Below are positions 14,490 to 28,548 of a DNA stretch of 64,000 nt, one piece after another. How positions within the stretch are numbered: position 1 is the stretch's first letter; each line of letters begins with the position of its first letter. The notes under the pieces were generated by a model that was not told the DNA's origin, did not search any database, and saw only the letters and a list, made by a program, of their open reading frames with translations. This stretch comes from Oikopleura dioica (lineage: Eukaryota > Chordata > Appendicularia > Copelata > Oikopleuridae): contig OU015568.1 of the NCBI GenBank assembly GCA_907165135.1, positions 11,044,501-11,108,500 on the forward strand. The letters are read 5' to 3'. The translations under genes and the position numbers were made by a program.

Positions 14490-17055
14490 ATGGAGCTTTC
14501 CACCGATGATTTGCGCGATCGAAGTGACCGAATCGTCACCATCCTGGACTCCTCTGTCACCCGTCAAAAGTCAACAGGTAAAACGACTCTGCCCCTTCAT
14601 GATGATTAAAATTGTGATTTTTGCTCTTGAGCCTGTCAAAATCCAAATCCAATTGAAATAACATCGCTAAATCTCAGCCGCCGGAAGTTGCCAATTTTAA
14701 TATGATTTCAATTCAAACGAGATTTTTCTTAGACGATTTCTTGTTAACAACAGACTTGGTATTAAAATCGTCTGGTTTAAAGTACCGGAAGCAATTTACA
14801 CCACTTTGGTGGCGGCTTGCGGTGCTCCGCCCACAGAATCAAAGTCGGTGTCTTTTTTCTTTTTGCAGCAAAACTTGATCGCCGCTTTAGAACTGATCCG
14901 TGCCACGGGTATATCTTTGCGTATTTGATTAAGTGGCTTAGCCGTAATCTCGTTGATTCATTATTTTGGTTTCCGGGAGCGCGCGGAGAGCTTCCGCCGG
15001 CGACGCTGCGACGCGCAAAAATCGGAAGTGGATACCCTAAAGCTACTTTCGCGGTTAATTTTCGAAGGATACTTATACAGAAAAAGAGTTCGCCGCACTC
15101 TCGAATAATAAATACAAATGCCCAGATTAATCGAGTTCAGGAAGTTTAATTCGAATATTTGTAGTGGAAGAATTTGGCAAGAAATTCCTCTTCACGATGA
15201 AAAAAGACGACGATCGTGATCTTTATGCGTCCTTGAGGTGAGTTCATTGATGTCGAACACTGTTCAAATACTCTTTTAGAATTTTCAAGGCGTCGGCAGA
15301 TGTCGCCTTCGTCGATTCTTTTGGCAATCAGACGCTGAGTGTCGTCGCTTCAATCATCAATCCGGGCCATGGTGGAACGTAAGTCAACTGGGGATGAAAT
15401 GATTTAACCGGGGAATTTTGGTAACGTGGCGAATTGACGTCATCTGCTCGCTTTTGTAGTTGCCATAATCGTTGTTGATTTCCATTTATGAGCAGCTCGG
15501 CGCTAAAATTCACACCACTAATCTTATCTGTTAATTGCTACCTTATAAGGATACAACTCATTGCTCTGAATAATATCCAAACAAACAAGTAACACTTTGT
15601 TTAATTCAGTTTCCACCACGACACGATTTCGATACTAAAAGTCAAACCGCTCGACGAAGGCTGGCTTGAGATTGATCTCACAAAAGCTGTCATCACTTGG
15701 ATGGATCATCCTGAGAGAAACCAGGGCATTTATTTGAAAGTTCTCGATCACCGAGGTAAGCAAGATGAAATCATTTTCTTTGAAATTATGATTCAAAGGA
15801 TGACTTGAAAACAACGAAGAGTACAAATTCGAAATTTCTAAAACTTTCATTTTTAGCCGAACCACTGCCCCTAAAACATGTTGGAATCGACCGTGTAGAG
15901 GAAACAGAATTCATCCCATTTCTCGCTGTATATATCAATAACAAGGACAAAAAACTTCACCCTGAAAATTCAACCAACCTTCCACAGGCTGAGCACGAGC
16001 GCACCACCCGCGCAGCACGAGAATATTCTGAGTAAGTACTCTAGGAAATGAAATTTTTACCATCGACAACGAAGATAGAAATAATCGTTTGCAGGGGCCA
16101 TAAATCACAGTTAACCTCTTCCCTGCTGAGACTGCTCGTTTCTCTGGAGCGCGCAGGTGGATAATTGGGCCACCTGCTCAGCATCAAACTGTTTCCTCTG
16201 GCTCACTTTCTCTCGAAGAAAGAAAAGCCGAGCAGCTCACACATGCAAAAATATAAAAAATATGGCAGTTTTTGTCAGACCATATAAGTTCGCTCTTGAA
16301 ATAATCTTCTATTTCGTTATTCATAATTCATCATTTTTACAACCTTCTTTTTTAGCTCCGACTCTGGAAACGCATTTTCGGACGATTCTTCCGACGACGA
16401 TAGTTTCTCATCAGATTCGTCTGCTAGAAGAACGCGAAGAAAAAGCAAAAAAAGTCGAAGAAAAGGAAGCCGAAAACGAAAGAATAAGAATCGAAACAAG
16501 CGCAAGAAGAAGATCTGCGGCAAGGAGAAATTCTATGTGAATTTCCGCGAGATCGACTGGGGGGTAAGCATAAAAAGAAAACAAGATTTAGTGACCACTT
16601 ATTAGCGTCCAACGAGTTTAGCTTCGTAATAAGCGCGTTATCGAGTTCGCAGAAGTCCGGAAACATTTTCCGGAAGGCAGCCGTTACCCCGGAAATTATA
16701 GTCTACGAGAGTAGATCACATCGTGTCTAAATCATTTCTTCAGGATTACATCTTGGCTCCAGAGGGTTATCCAGCGTACAAGTGCAGCGGAAAATGCTCG
16801 CTAGAAAATGTGGGCAAAGACGATGTTCCGATGACCAATCATGCGATCATGCAGGCGATGATGGCGAATATTGTAATATATTTCAAATAAACTTTGCGTT
16901 CTAACTTGAAATTGAAGGATAAACGCATCGAATGCCCGAAATGCGCACCGCTGAAGCTCGAAGCGATGACCATTCTGTACATGGAAGAGGACACGAGGCG
17001 TGTAACACTTCGCAAGTACGACGATATGGTGGTGAAGAAGTGCGGCTGCCATTGA
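14490..17055 (+). CDS. BMP-type TGF-beta superfamily ligand
   Basis: Eight exons (14490-14577, 15165-15237, 15280-15378, 15610-15755, 15857-16031, 16356-16563, 16744-16872, 16918-17055) join in phase to 351 residues. The prodomain has the family's latency-type motif GWLEIDLTKAVITWM. A long Arg/Lys-rich run (RRTRRKSKKSRRKG onward) precedes the mature domain and offers furin-like cleavage sites. The mature cystine-knot domain begins at Cys ~247: FYVNFREIDWGDYILAPEGY, CSGKC, PMTNHAIMQAMM, CAPLKLEAMTILYMEED, and ends MVVKKCGCH. The pattern is closest to BMP2/4 and BMP5-8. Oddities: the two middle cysteines, adjacent in typical BMPs, are spaced as C-P-K-C; and no signal peptide is visible after the proposed ATG, so a further 5' exon may be missed or the start may be wrong. 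An acceptor-like TTTTTAG sits just before the exon, compatible with trans-splicing. Confidence 0.88.
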
Positions 17056-17740
17056 AAAAAGCCTTCGTACTCCTAAACTACTGTGTTGCGGCTGAAGGAA
17101 GACAAGCCGCACAGTAGCCATCTACCTCGCAGAACGGAAGCCGATGAGCCCAGTCTTGACTAGTCGCGTCTATTTATTTCACTGTATACTTTCTTTCCTG
17201 CACTCCAGTAACGATACAGTAGGTACAAAATTATGTTATCACTCTCTATCTATTACCTCACCAAAAATCATCGTCGAAAAACCTCAAGTTCAGTTTCACT
17301 ACTCTCTTCCCTACTGTGTCATTAGAAAGTTAGCTTGACTTGTAAATAGTTTGTATGACAATCTTTGTACATAGCTTTCAATGTTTTTAATTTATATTAA
17401 ATATCTATAAATAAGTAATTATTTAATTTGCTTTTTTGCACACGAAACCTGCCAGAAGTTCAGTTATGTTATCAAACAGGATTGCTTTGAAGCTATAAAT
17501 CGAGATCCTGGAATAAAAATATTTCTGTCGTTGAATTTCTCTCATTGAGCTTGAAATAAAGGATCTTTGTTGTCTCCTGCGAAATAAACTTAGATGAAGT
17601 TGAGGACCTGAAGTTGTCATTGACAACTTGTCGAATGAATAACTCCAGGTCGAATACAGCCACGGTTACAAAATTATAAAAAAATATATTATGATGATGG
17701 TACTATAACAGTTGGTAATTTGCAGTTAGAATAAATTTGC
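17056..17740. other. Convergent 3' spacer between BMP and glutamine synthetase
   Basis: AT-rich tail-to-tail spacer with several AATAAA-like words (e.g. near 17396-17412 and 17731). No coding evidence seen. Confidence 0.5.
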
Positions 17741-19351
17741 TTAGAGACGAGATTCGGCTTTTCGTTGCAAGTCCTGAAGGTCGGTCTGCGAGAGTTTAAG
17801 ATCGCTTCGTGTGTTGACGCAGTCTCGGTTCATCAAGTCGATCATTTCAGGGGCGCTGAATTGATATGATTTTTTTAAAGAGATTGACTAGTAATTTACC
17901 TGTATTCCAAGGCAATATCACCAGTTTCATCAAGAATAGTCGTTCTGCACATGATATCCGTGACTGTGTAAGGGTCACAGTTTGAGCTTGGTCGTCGATC
18001 CTCAAAGTATCCGAATCCGACCTCGTCGACCATTCGCGGAATTCGAATCGAGCAGCCGCGGTTTGCAGTTCCATATGAGAACTCTGTCACACTTGAAGTC
18101 TCATGCTGCCCAGTAAGTCGGCGCAAATTGTCTCGACCACCTTGTGGATCGTACGCCTAGAGAAAGTACTATTTTCGAGCTGAAAAAGAAAAGAAGACAA
18201 AAGAAGACATACCTTCATATGCAAATTGTGTCTTGTCTCGAGCTTATTGATGGCGTCAATGATGTGCGTTTTTCCTCCCTAAATATTTTAACAACAAGTT
18301 TTCTAGTTTCAACTTACAGGTTGTCTCATTTTCTCTGTAGAATAGTTGATGTGGCAGCCGGCTCCGTTCCAGTCACCCTTCATTGGTTTAGGATCAAAGC
18401 TTTGCAAATGGTAAAGAACAACTTTCGATTACTAAAACTAAGTTAGTTTTACTTAAGAAATTTTTAACGATTAAATTTGCACCACATTCCTGACAACGAC
18501 GCCAAAGTCTTCGGCAACTCGGCAGAGCAAATATCGAGCCATCCAAAGCTGATCGCCCATTTCGATGCCCTCGCAAGGGCCGACTTGAAATTCCCACTGT
18601 GCTGGCATTACCTCTGCGTTCGTTCCAGAGATCTGGATGCCGGCGTAGAGACACGCTCGGTAGTGCGCCTCAACGACATCTCTGCCGTAAATGTTATTTG
18701 TTCCAACTGCGCAATAGTAAGGTCCTAGATCGGTTAATACTTGTCAATGCAAATTAAGCGCTTACCCTGTGGTCCCGGATATCCTCCCTTCGGCCATCTG
18801 AAGGGATGACCATCAAGATCAAGCATCGTCCATTCTAAGCGTTTACAATTAATAAGCGCTTGGAAAATTTTAACTTACCTTGTTCCATGCCAAACCAAGG
18901 CTTCTCTTCTTCGACTCTTTTCATGGTTTTTGAGCAAGAATGTCTGTGATTGGTATCTGCAGGAGTGCGGTCATAGTTCAGAACAGAGGACAAGACGAGG
19001 ATATGCGGGGCGCCTCGGAAAGGGTCAGGGAAAATGCGAACAGGCCTAAATCAAATCTACTAAGTAAGAAGTGGAAAAAATACTGACTTTAATAAGCAAT
19101 CGGAGTTGCGACCTTCTGCTTGGCCAGTGGATGAACCGTCAAAGTTCCATTCAGGGAGCTCCTCGATTGTCTTTGGAACTGAATCGAGAGTCCGGCTCTT
19201 CGATCGCAAATGCTCGCCCGTGCCGTCGATCCAAACGTACATTGCTTGGCATTTCCCCCCGCAGTCCAGTTTCAGGTACTTATTTAAAGCCTAATTCAAC
19301 TGTTTACCAATGCAACAAATAATTAGGAAAAGTTACCTGTCTACTTGACAT
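17741..19351 (-). CDS. glul: Glutamine synthetase (type II, eukaryotic)
   Basis: Nine exons on the minus strand (19337-19351, 19088-19278, 18879-19045, 18766-18834, 18490-18724, 18318-18399, 18213-18278, 17900-18156, 17741-17855) give 398 residues. The enzyme makes glutamine from glutamate, ammonia and ATP in the cytosol or mitochondria. Visible signatures: [90 protein letters not shown] and [15 protein letters not shown], which contain the glutamate and ATP/metal ligands. The join of exons 5 and 6 is only in frame if the 90-nt intron 18400-18489 has GA-AG ends; this restores EDFGVVVSFDPKPM exactly. The C-terminus runs about 35 residues past the point where vertebrate enzymes stop. Start chosen because the 15-nt first exon gives MSSRQ and joins in frame to YLKLD. 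Confidence 0.97.
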
Positions 19352-19549
19352 TTTTGAGTGACTCTAATGTCGCCTTTCTATTAACTGATTCAATTTAACA
19401 ATTATCACGTGTGTTCAAAACATGTTCTAGAAATTAAATGAAAACACCAAACATTTATTTTTTGATAATTTATTGGGTTCACTTTAAAATCAGTCAGTAA
19501 ATCACTTCTGATAGAGGAAAAGGAACAGGTTTGGCTTCTTTTGGATTGT

Positions 19550-20108
19550 TTAGTTTCCGTAGAAGGAGTCCTTCATCCATTCGCTGAGAGGAAGACCGTT
19601 TTGAGCAGCAGCGGCGTCAATCTTGTTCATAAACGCTTCTTGCTCATCGAAGTGCTCAGGTGCCTGGAAGCAGTTTCGGCAGACTGATGTAGTTTCAGCG
19701 CCGTTATCTGAAAAATATTAACATTTGACACGAAATAAAAAAGGTGGACTTACGATCTGTCTCCATCTGGTTGCACTCAGTGGCACTAGGCATTTGTGGG
19801 CAAGGTCGGAGGTTATGCTCTCGCTCCATTTTGCAGACGTCGACCTGCTTGCATCGAGACTCGACTCGGTAGATCTTGCCTCCTCGTCGTCGCTCGACCA
19901 TGCTGCAGACTTTGTCCTCTCGGCAAGAGATTGGGCCTCCTTCTCGTTCCCATGCTTGAGCTCTGCACTCTTCCCAGTTGTTTCCTTCGCACTTGAAGCA
20001 GGCTGGGCCGTCAAATTGCTTACCCCATCGAGGAGTATCGACGAGAGTAGCGTTGCCAGCGAACTGGGCAACAGAGACGGTTGCGAGAGTGAATCCGAAA
20101 AGTTTCAT
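19550..20108 (-). CDS. Secreted cysteine-rich protein, Ly6/three-finger-like
   Basis: Two exons (19754-20108 and 19550-19707) code 170 residues. The N-terminus MKLFGFTLATVSVAQFAGNA is a convincing signal peptide. The body has ten to twelve cysteines in an order that resembles Ly6/uPAR domains: ACFKCEG, EECRAQ, SCREDKVCSMVERR, ESRCKQVDVCK, CPQM, ECNQM and VCRNCF. The last 45 residues (PLSEWMKDSFYGN at the end) are acidic and cysteine-free. No GPI signal is seen, so it is likely secreted. It lies head-to-tail 200 nt upstream of glutamine synthetase on the same strand, so the two could share transcription. The three-finger assignment is an inference from spacing; the exact family is unknown. Confidence 0.75.
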
Positions 20109-20514
20109 TTTTTATTCTTTCTTTTTTGTGTCAGTTGTTGATCTGATGGTTTCAGTGGAAACTTCGGGTTCATTTTATGCAGCCGGAAGGGCACTCAGCG
20201 CCATCTTTCAAAGTGCTTACCCAAAAATATACGAATTACGCAAAACAGAGAGCTTAGCTTTTTTTCAAGGAAGTCTCAGAGTCAAAGGCTTAACATTGTT
20301 TTACAATTTCTCTGGTGGACCAGTGAGCTTGCAATACGTCTTGCCAAATTTCTAAAAATATGACGAAGCTGACGACCAACAAAAACAGATTAAAGCCTTT
20401 GTGTCCACGTATCTTTCAAACGATCTCAACGAAGGAAATACGAACCATAACGCAGTACCTGAATTGCATCGCGCGCAATTTGATTTAAATGCATAAAACT
20501 TAAGCTTTTCCATC
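20109..20514. other. Spacer upstream of U6 and of the minus-strand Ly6-like gene
   Basis: Serves as the promoter side for both the divergent secreted-protein gene and U6. A TATA-like TTTAAAT lies about 30 nt before the U6 start (around 20484-20490), as expected for a Pol III snRNA promoter. No coding evidence. Confidence 0.45.
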
Positions 20515-20539
20515 GTAGTGGCTTCGGCCCTACATATAT

Positions 20540-20571
<32 letters not shown>

Positions 20572-20624
20572 GGCCCCTGCGCAAGGATGACACGCAAAAT
20601 CGTGAAGCGTTCCAAACTTTTTTT
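20515..20624 (+). ncRNA. U6: U6 spliceosomal snRNA gene
   Basis: The stretch begins with a 5' stem-loop (GUAG ... GGCUUCGGCC ... CUAC), followed by ACAUAUAUUAAAAUUGG, the invariant ACAGAGAAGAUUAGCAUGG box, CCCCUGCGCAAGGAUGACAC and CGUGAAGCGUUCC, then a run of seven Ts (20618-20624) that would terminate Pol III. This matches U6 across its full length, including the ACAGAGA and AGC catalytic elements. Only the 5' loop and one A/U position differ from the human sequence I remember. It sits alone between minus-strand protein genes. Confidence 0.97.
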
Positions 20625-20672
20625 CAATGTTATTAATCGAAAACTGTGAACTCAGAGTTTATTCTAATACAG

Positions 20673-21408
20673 TCAAACCATAGCGTTGCTTATAATCTCA
20701 GGTTTCTGAAACGCATCAATTTCTTCTTCAGTCGGAATCTTCAGCATTTGCGCTAGAATGAATCGAATAATCCACGATAAAAAATCATGATTTTTTTACT
20801 TGAAATTGGTTTTGGAAGAAAGTGTCCTTCTGGTTTTGTTTTGGAAGTTTTGTATCCCGGTCTCATTTTGCCAGATTTGGAAACAGAGAGAAACATCGGT
20901 TTCTTAAAACTACTCGAAGAAGATAATTTTGAGTAAGAGTACCAAGTTATCGGGGTTCTTGTGCGAGACAGAGCTGTAAACGCACCAGTAGTTCTCGAAC
21001 GTGGCTTCTTTGAATTGACAGTCGCTATTGAAGACTTCTGAGAGGTAGACTCTTGAAGTTTCATTCATCGCCACGTAGGCTACAATTCTGATAATTTAAG
21101 ATTCAGTCAATTAACCCAACCTAACGTGTCAATATTTTGAATAGCAACTTGTCTGAGCCCAATGGGAACCAAAAAGAACAGCGTCTTCGAATCGCCCGAC
21201 TCGGCACAAGCTTGGAGAATTCCTTTTTCCACTGCCAAAAATCTTCCGTCTCTGAGTTGCAATTCTGTCTTCACCGCCCGAACTTGTTGCTCTTAAAAAT
21301 ACATTATTTTTCATACTTTTTTGAAGCTCAAATTTGACCAGTTTGTTTCAAACACTGCTTTATTGATTGCTTTCTCTTGCTTTTATCAATTAGGCTATTC
21401 CTTGACAT
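20673..21408 (-). CDS. Fibroblast growth factor, FGF11-14 (FHF) type
   Basis: Five exons (21339-21408, 21126-21291, 20943-21087, 20800-20902, 20673-20752) join in phase to 187 residues; introns are 38-50 nt. The beta-trefoil core carries TELQLRDGRFLAVE, FFLVPIGLRQVAIQ, VAYVAMNETSRVYLSE, CQFKEATFENYWCVYSS, then KPMFLSVSKSGKMRPG and KPEGHFLPKPI. The pairs VPIGLR-VAIQ, FKE-FENY-VYSS and HFLPKP are the hallmark of the FGF11-14 group, which acts inside cells on voltage-gated sodium channels rather than through receptors. The start MSRNSLIDKSKRKQS is basic and lacks a signal peptide, again as in FHFs. The intron between exons 3 and 4 was placed at AAG 20903-20905 to keep NPDNL-KPMFL in frame. No paralogue is seen nearby. 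Confidence 0.9.
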
Positions 21409-21834
21409 TTCGCGTTAAAAAATGAAAAACTTTTTAATTCTGGATTAGAGAAGCGAGACGGACCTTTAGAAATGCTAAGCCGCGTATTTTTCATTGTCGC
21501 GAAAGTGCCTTTTGCTGTTTCGTTTTGGTTACTCAGTTTTTAGAAAAAAAAGTAATGCGAGATTAAAAAGGACGAAAAGTGATTGAGCCCCTAAGATAAT
21601 GAGAATCTTAATTAGACAACTGTTGATTTATAAAGTTGCCAATTAAAATCCTCTTAAGTTCGAATACCTTGGAGAATGTAAATAAGAGCATTTGTGATAG
21701 TGCTCAGAATCTTGTGCGAGGCACTTCTCTCTCGGAGCATTTTTAAAAACTGCGTCCTTCACTAAAATGACAGTTCATCCAAATAATCGGCGACAAATTG
21801 CTCATTAACGGGAAACTCTCAGAAGAAATGGATT

Positions 21835-22032
21835 ATGCGACTACTTACCAGACTTCTTCTTTCCGCTCTTATTCTTCTCGTTCAGCCTAACGTTCTCCAT
21901 CTCGCCCGATTTTCTGACGGGAGTCTTGAATTCCTTTCAGCAAAAAACATTCGAAAAAAATCTCAAAGCGCTCTCATGAGATATTCAAAACCTACCAGTG
22001 GAAAGGCATCTGGAAGCAACGAGCCCGGTTGA
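21835..22032 (+). CDS. Possible short secreted peptide precursor (65 aa)
   Basis: A single ATG-started ORF opens with a strong hydrophobic leader (MRLLTRLLLSALILLVQPNV), followed by a polar basic stretch that includes KNIRKKSQ and ends NEPG. A signal peptide, a dibasic/tribasic site and a C-terminal glycine before the stop would fit a peptide-hormone precursor, but 65-codon ORFs with hydrophobic starts also arise by chance. No family match is recognised and there is no splice support. Confidence 0.3.
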   Translation: MRLLTRLLLSALILLVQPNVLHLARFSDGSLEFLSAKNIRKKSQSALMRYSKPTSGKASGSNEPG

Positions 22033-22348
22033 GCTCTTCTATTCACGATAACGCCCTCTTTCTTTATTCAGGATGCAAAATAAGACAGTTTAAATCTCCA
22101 AATAATGCGAAAATCTTTTCACAGTACTGTAAATAACTGTTATTCATCCCAAACAAAAATGCTGCAGCTGTTTCCTCCATCATTGTCTCTTTCGATTTAT
22201 TCATCCTAAGTTATGAAGTGAAATGAAGGATAAATTCATTAATTATTCAAGCAACTTATGACTTGGATGCTTCCATCAATTGATTTTAGAAAATGAGCAT
22301 TATTATGTTTTTTTTTATCTTATAAGATTCTCCTGATGAGTTAATTAA

Positions 22349-22366
22349 CCCTAACCCTAACCCTAA
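22349..22366. repeat. Interstitial telomere-type repeat, (CCCTAA)3
   Basis: Three perfect CCCTAA units, preceded by TTAATTAA, lie about 120 nt before the receptor tyrosine kinase start. The unit equals the metazoan telomere repeat TTAGGG on the other strand. Confidence 0.8.
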
Positions 22367-22484
22367 AAGCCTTCTAGTAACACCTGCAATCTTAATTTTC
22401 ATTGGTAATCAATAAATTTTCTAACTTCCTGTCGCAACATTGGCTTTCCGTTTTGATTTCAGCCAACTAAAAAATGAAATCAAT

Positions 22485-26027
<3,543 letters not shown>

Positions 26028-26164
26028 AGTAGGATTCGAAGTGAACAGAAATTTATGTTATCTTGATTTTATTGTCTGTTTGAAATGTAAAGGCTGCTTC
26101 CGGCTCTATACATATTTATTATTTCCATTTTTGTACAATCTACAATAGTATCTCGGTTCATGTT

Positions 26165-28129
26165 TTATGTTATTCTTGCAGCGCTCGGATGAAGCACACC
26201 TTCGGTTGAATTGAGGAATATTGCCAAGTCAGTAGATCGCCTCGTCGAGATGTCAAAGACTTCCACCACGTTTGTTCCTTTTTCATGCCCTCCAAAAAGC
26301 CAAATTTCTCGGCCGACAATAACAGAGGCGTGTTTGTATCTTACGCGATTTAGTTTTCCTATTTCTTCCCATTGGGAATCGTATGACTTGAGCCGCAATA
26401 CAAACATTTCAACTCCCTAAAAGTACAATAACGAAACAAGCAAAAATCATAGGAACCTGATATCCGCCGGCAATAAATGCTTCGTTTTCATTAGCAACCA
26501 TCGTCGTCGTTCCAATTTTGAAGCTAAGCTCTGGTCCCTCTATCCATCCTTGTCTCCTGTTGAACAAAATTTCAGTTCGAGAATTCGGGTAGTTTGCTCC
26601 AGCCACAAGTAAGCCCCAATTAGTTGCCGCCATTCCTGGTCCTCTGGATCTGTAAGTTAGCATTGGGGGAAATCTTTCCCAGTGTTTCAAATGCGGCGGC
26701 ATCATTTCGCAGGTTTGACCAGCATTAGCGTTTCCTCCACCGCAGATGATCATCCTTTCTTGATAAACCAATCTTTGAGGTCACAAACAGTAAAATTTTG
26801 TCATTCACATAATTCTGTGACCATCCCTGCACAGGCTGCAGAATTTCTTTGGTGCTCAAGAGAAGGCAAAGTCTGCCAAAGAGTTTGCTTCAGCATAAAA
26901 ACTTGATTCATCCTTCCAATGTGGTCATGGCCAGCTACGATCAGATAATTTTGAAATATTGCAGCACATGAGCCAATAAATGTCATAGGCTGGTTTTCTT
27001 CTGGTAGATGGTGGTGATACTTGAACAACTCGCCGGAAATCGGATCGATGAGCAGTGACTTTTCTTCATTCTCTCTCCCTCCGAATATAATCAACAGAGC
27101 TAGGAAGAATTTGAATTAGATCTTTTCCTTTTCATCTTACAGCAATCCTGCGTATTGCATAAGACGGACTCTTCGCTGTCGATTCTTTGGCAGTTTTCAT
27201 GTCCAATATCCCCATGCTTGCACGTTCTCTTCCTTGATTTCACTCCTCCACCACAAGTCTTCGAGCACAAAGTATAACTTGACCACTCGTTCCACGTAAT
27301 CCTGCAGAGATGATTGCGCCCTCCACATTTTTTACGCTGTTCTCAAGCTTGGCATCACAAAGAGTTCAATAAAAAAGATGCTACTCAGCATGTTTAAATT
27401 TTCAGATGTCAACACCTTTCTGCTCCCAATGCAGCTTGTTTCCGCATTGCAATGACGATGTCGTCGCATGATGCCACGTTCGCACGTCGTCGAGCACGGT
27501 GACCAATCTGACCAGCTTGACCAAAACTGATTTTCAATCTACAAGCAGTTTTAATGATTAATGAAATTGTATGAATCCGGACATACCGAAAATTTCACGA
27601 AAGATGTCGTTTCTTCAAACTTTTCTTCTAAATCTTCAATTTCTTCCTTGAGCTTCGTCGACTTATCTAGCACAAATTTCTCCATGTTTGTGATTCGATC
27701 CATTGCAATTTCATCGTTCGATTTTCGCCGAAATGCAAAGAAGGAGAATTTTCTCTCATTCGGGGTCACAGGTGGCTTGCGAGTCGGCTTGACAGTTGGG
27801 GGCTCAGTTTTTTGTGGTTCAGTTGGAGTTATGAGCTCCAAAAGATTCTCGTTGATTTTGAGTTCTGTTTGTGATCGTCGTTGGATTGTTTTTGCGCTTT
27901 TTAGAGCACTCAAATCGATTGAAGTTTCCTTTGCTATCAAAAGTTCTTTAAGCATTTTTTCGTGAAAACTTTTTCCTCTTTGAACTGTTCCTAGATGCAG
28001 CAAGATCAGAGTTTGTTGTTGATTAATCTTCTTCTGAATTTCCAGCTCTTTCTCTACCTCGATCATTCTCAGCTTGAGTCTTCCCGCCAGAGTCTGCGAA
28101 AGCAGCAGACTCAACAGCAGGATCATCAT
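26165..28129 (-). CDS. Secreted protein with coiled coil, two TSP1 repeats and kelch-like repeats
   Basis: Minus-strand exons 27587-28129, 27416-27538, 27141-27336, 26826-27099, 26457-26772 and 26165-26416 join to 567 residues. Signal peptide MMILLLSLLLSQTLAG; residues 17-110 are coiled-coil-like; then a Pro/Thr linker (PTEPQKTEPPTVKPTRKPP); two thrombospondin type 1 repeats (WSSWSDWSPCSTTC and WNEWSSYTLCSKTCGGG, with the usual Trp and Cys spacing); then kelch-type blades (IIFGGRENEEK, YLIVAGHDHIG, RMIICGGGNANAG, EAFIAGGYQ, IWLFGGHEKG). A secreted matrix or adhesion role is likely. The join 26773-26825 needs a GA-AG intron to keep NSAACAG-LVYQERM in frame. The first exon overlaps the end of the ORF upstream in a different frame. 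I know no named orthologue with this domain order. Confidence 0.75.
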
Positions 28130-28548
28130 CGTTGTTTAAAAGTCTGCTGAGGTCCTCTAGTCTGATATCGAAATCATTATAAAGCTATAAAATAAAGATA
28201 TCAAGGACGCTATAAAAAGCAATGCGCAATAAAAGATGTTATAGCACGTTACCTTGTCGAGCACTGGCCCTGTCACGAATCCGTCAACGCAACGGGACGC
28301 CAAAGTCACACTCAGTTCGAATAAAAGATCCATCCACAAATATTGTTCCTCACTAAGCTGCGCACAAATAAAATTTAATGATGGATAAATATGACGATCA
28401 ACAGAGCGACTTTCAAGTTTACCGAGGAAATCTAAGGTGGTCTCTTTCATCAGTCGCGCATTCAAAAAATCACCTCTTTGAGTCAGAGGATTCAATGTCG
28501 AAGTAAGGGCGTGTTGAATATGCAACTCAACAAGTAACGGAAGTAGTT
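28023..28548 (-). CDS. Unrecognised helical protein, C-terminal part, overlapping the TSP1/kelch gene
   Basis: Two minus-strand exons (28253-28548 and 28023-28184) joined by a canonical 68-nt intron code at least 151 residues: LLPLLVELHIQHALTSTLN..., SLNFICAQLSEEQYLWMDLL, RCVDGFVTGPVLDKLYNDFD, then a low-complexity acidic tail. Codon-like composition and hydrophobic periodicity suggest a real all-helical protein. The 5' exon begins at an AATAG acceptor; further upstream exons could not be resolved. Its last 107 nt overlap the coding start of the downstream gene in another frame, so the two probably form an operon-like pair. No family recognised. Confidence 0.5.

Noticed and set aside
13309-17175. 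Similar AGTCGCGTYTAYTT words at 13312 and 17160
   Set aside because: A 17-of-20 match is interesting but only two copies were found and flanks do not align.
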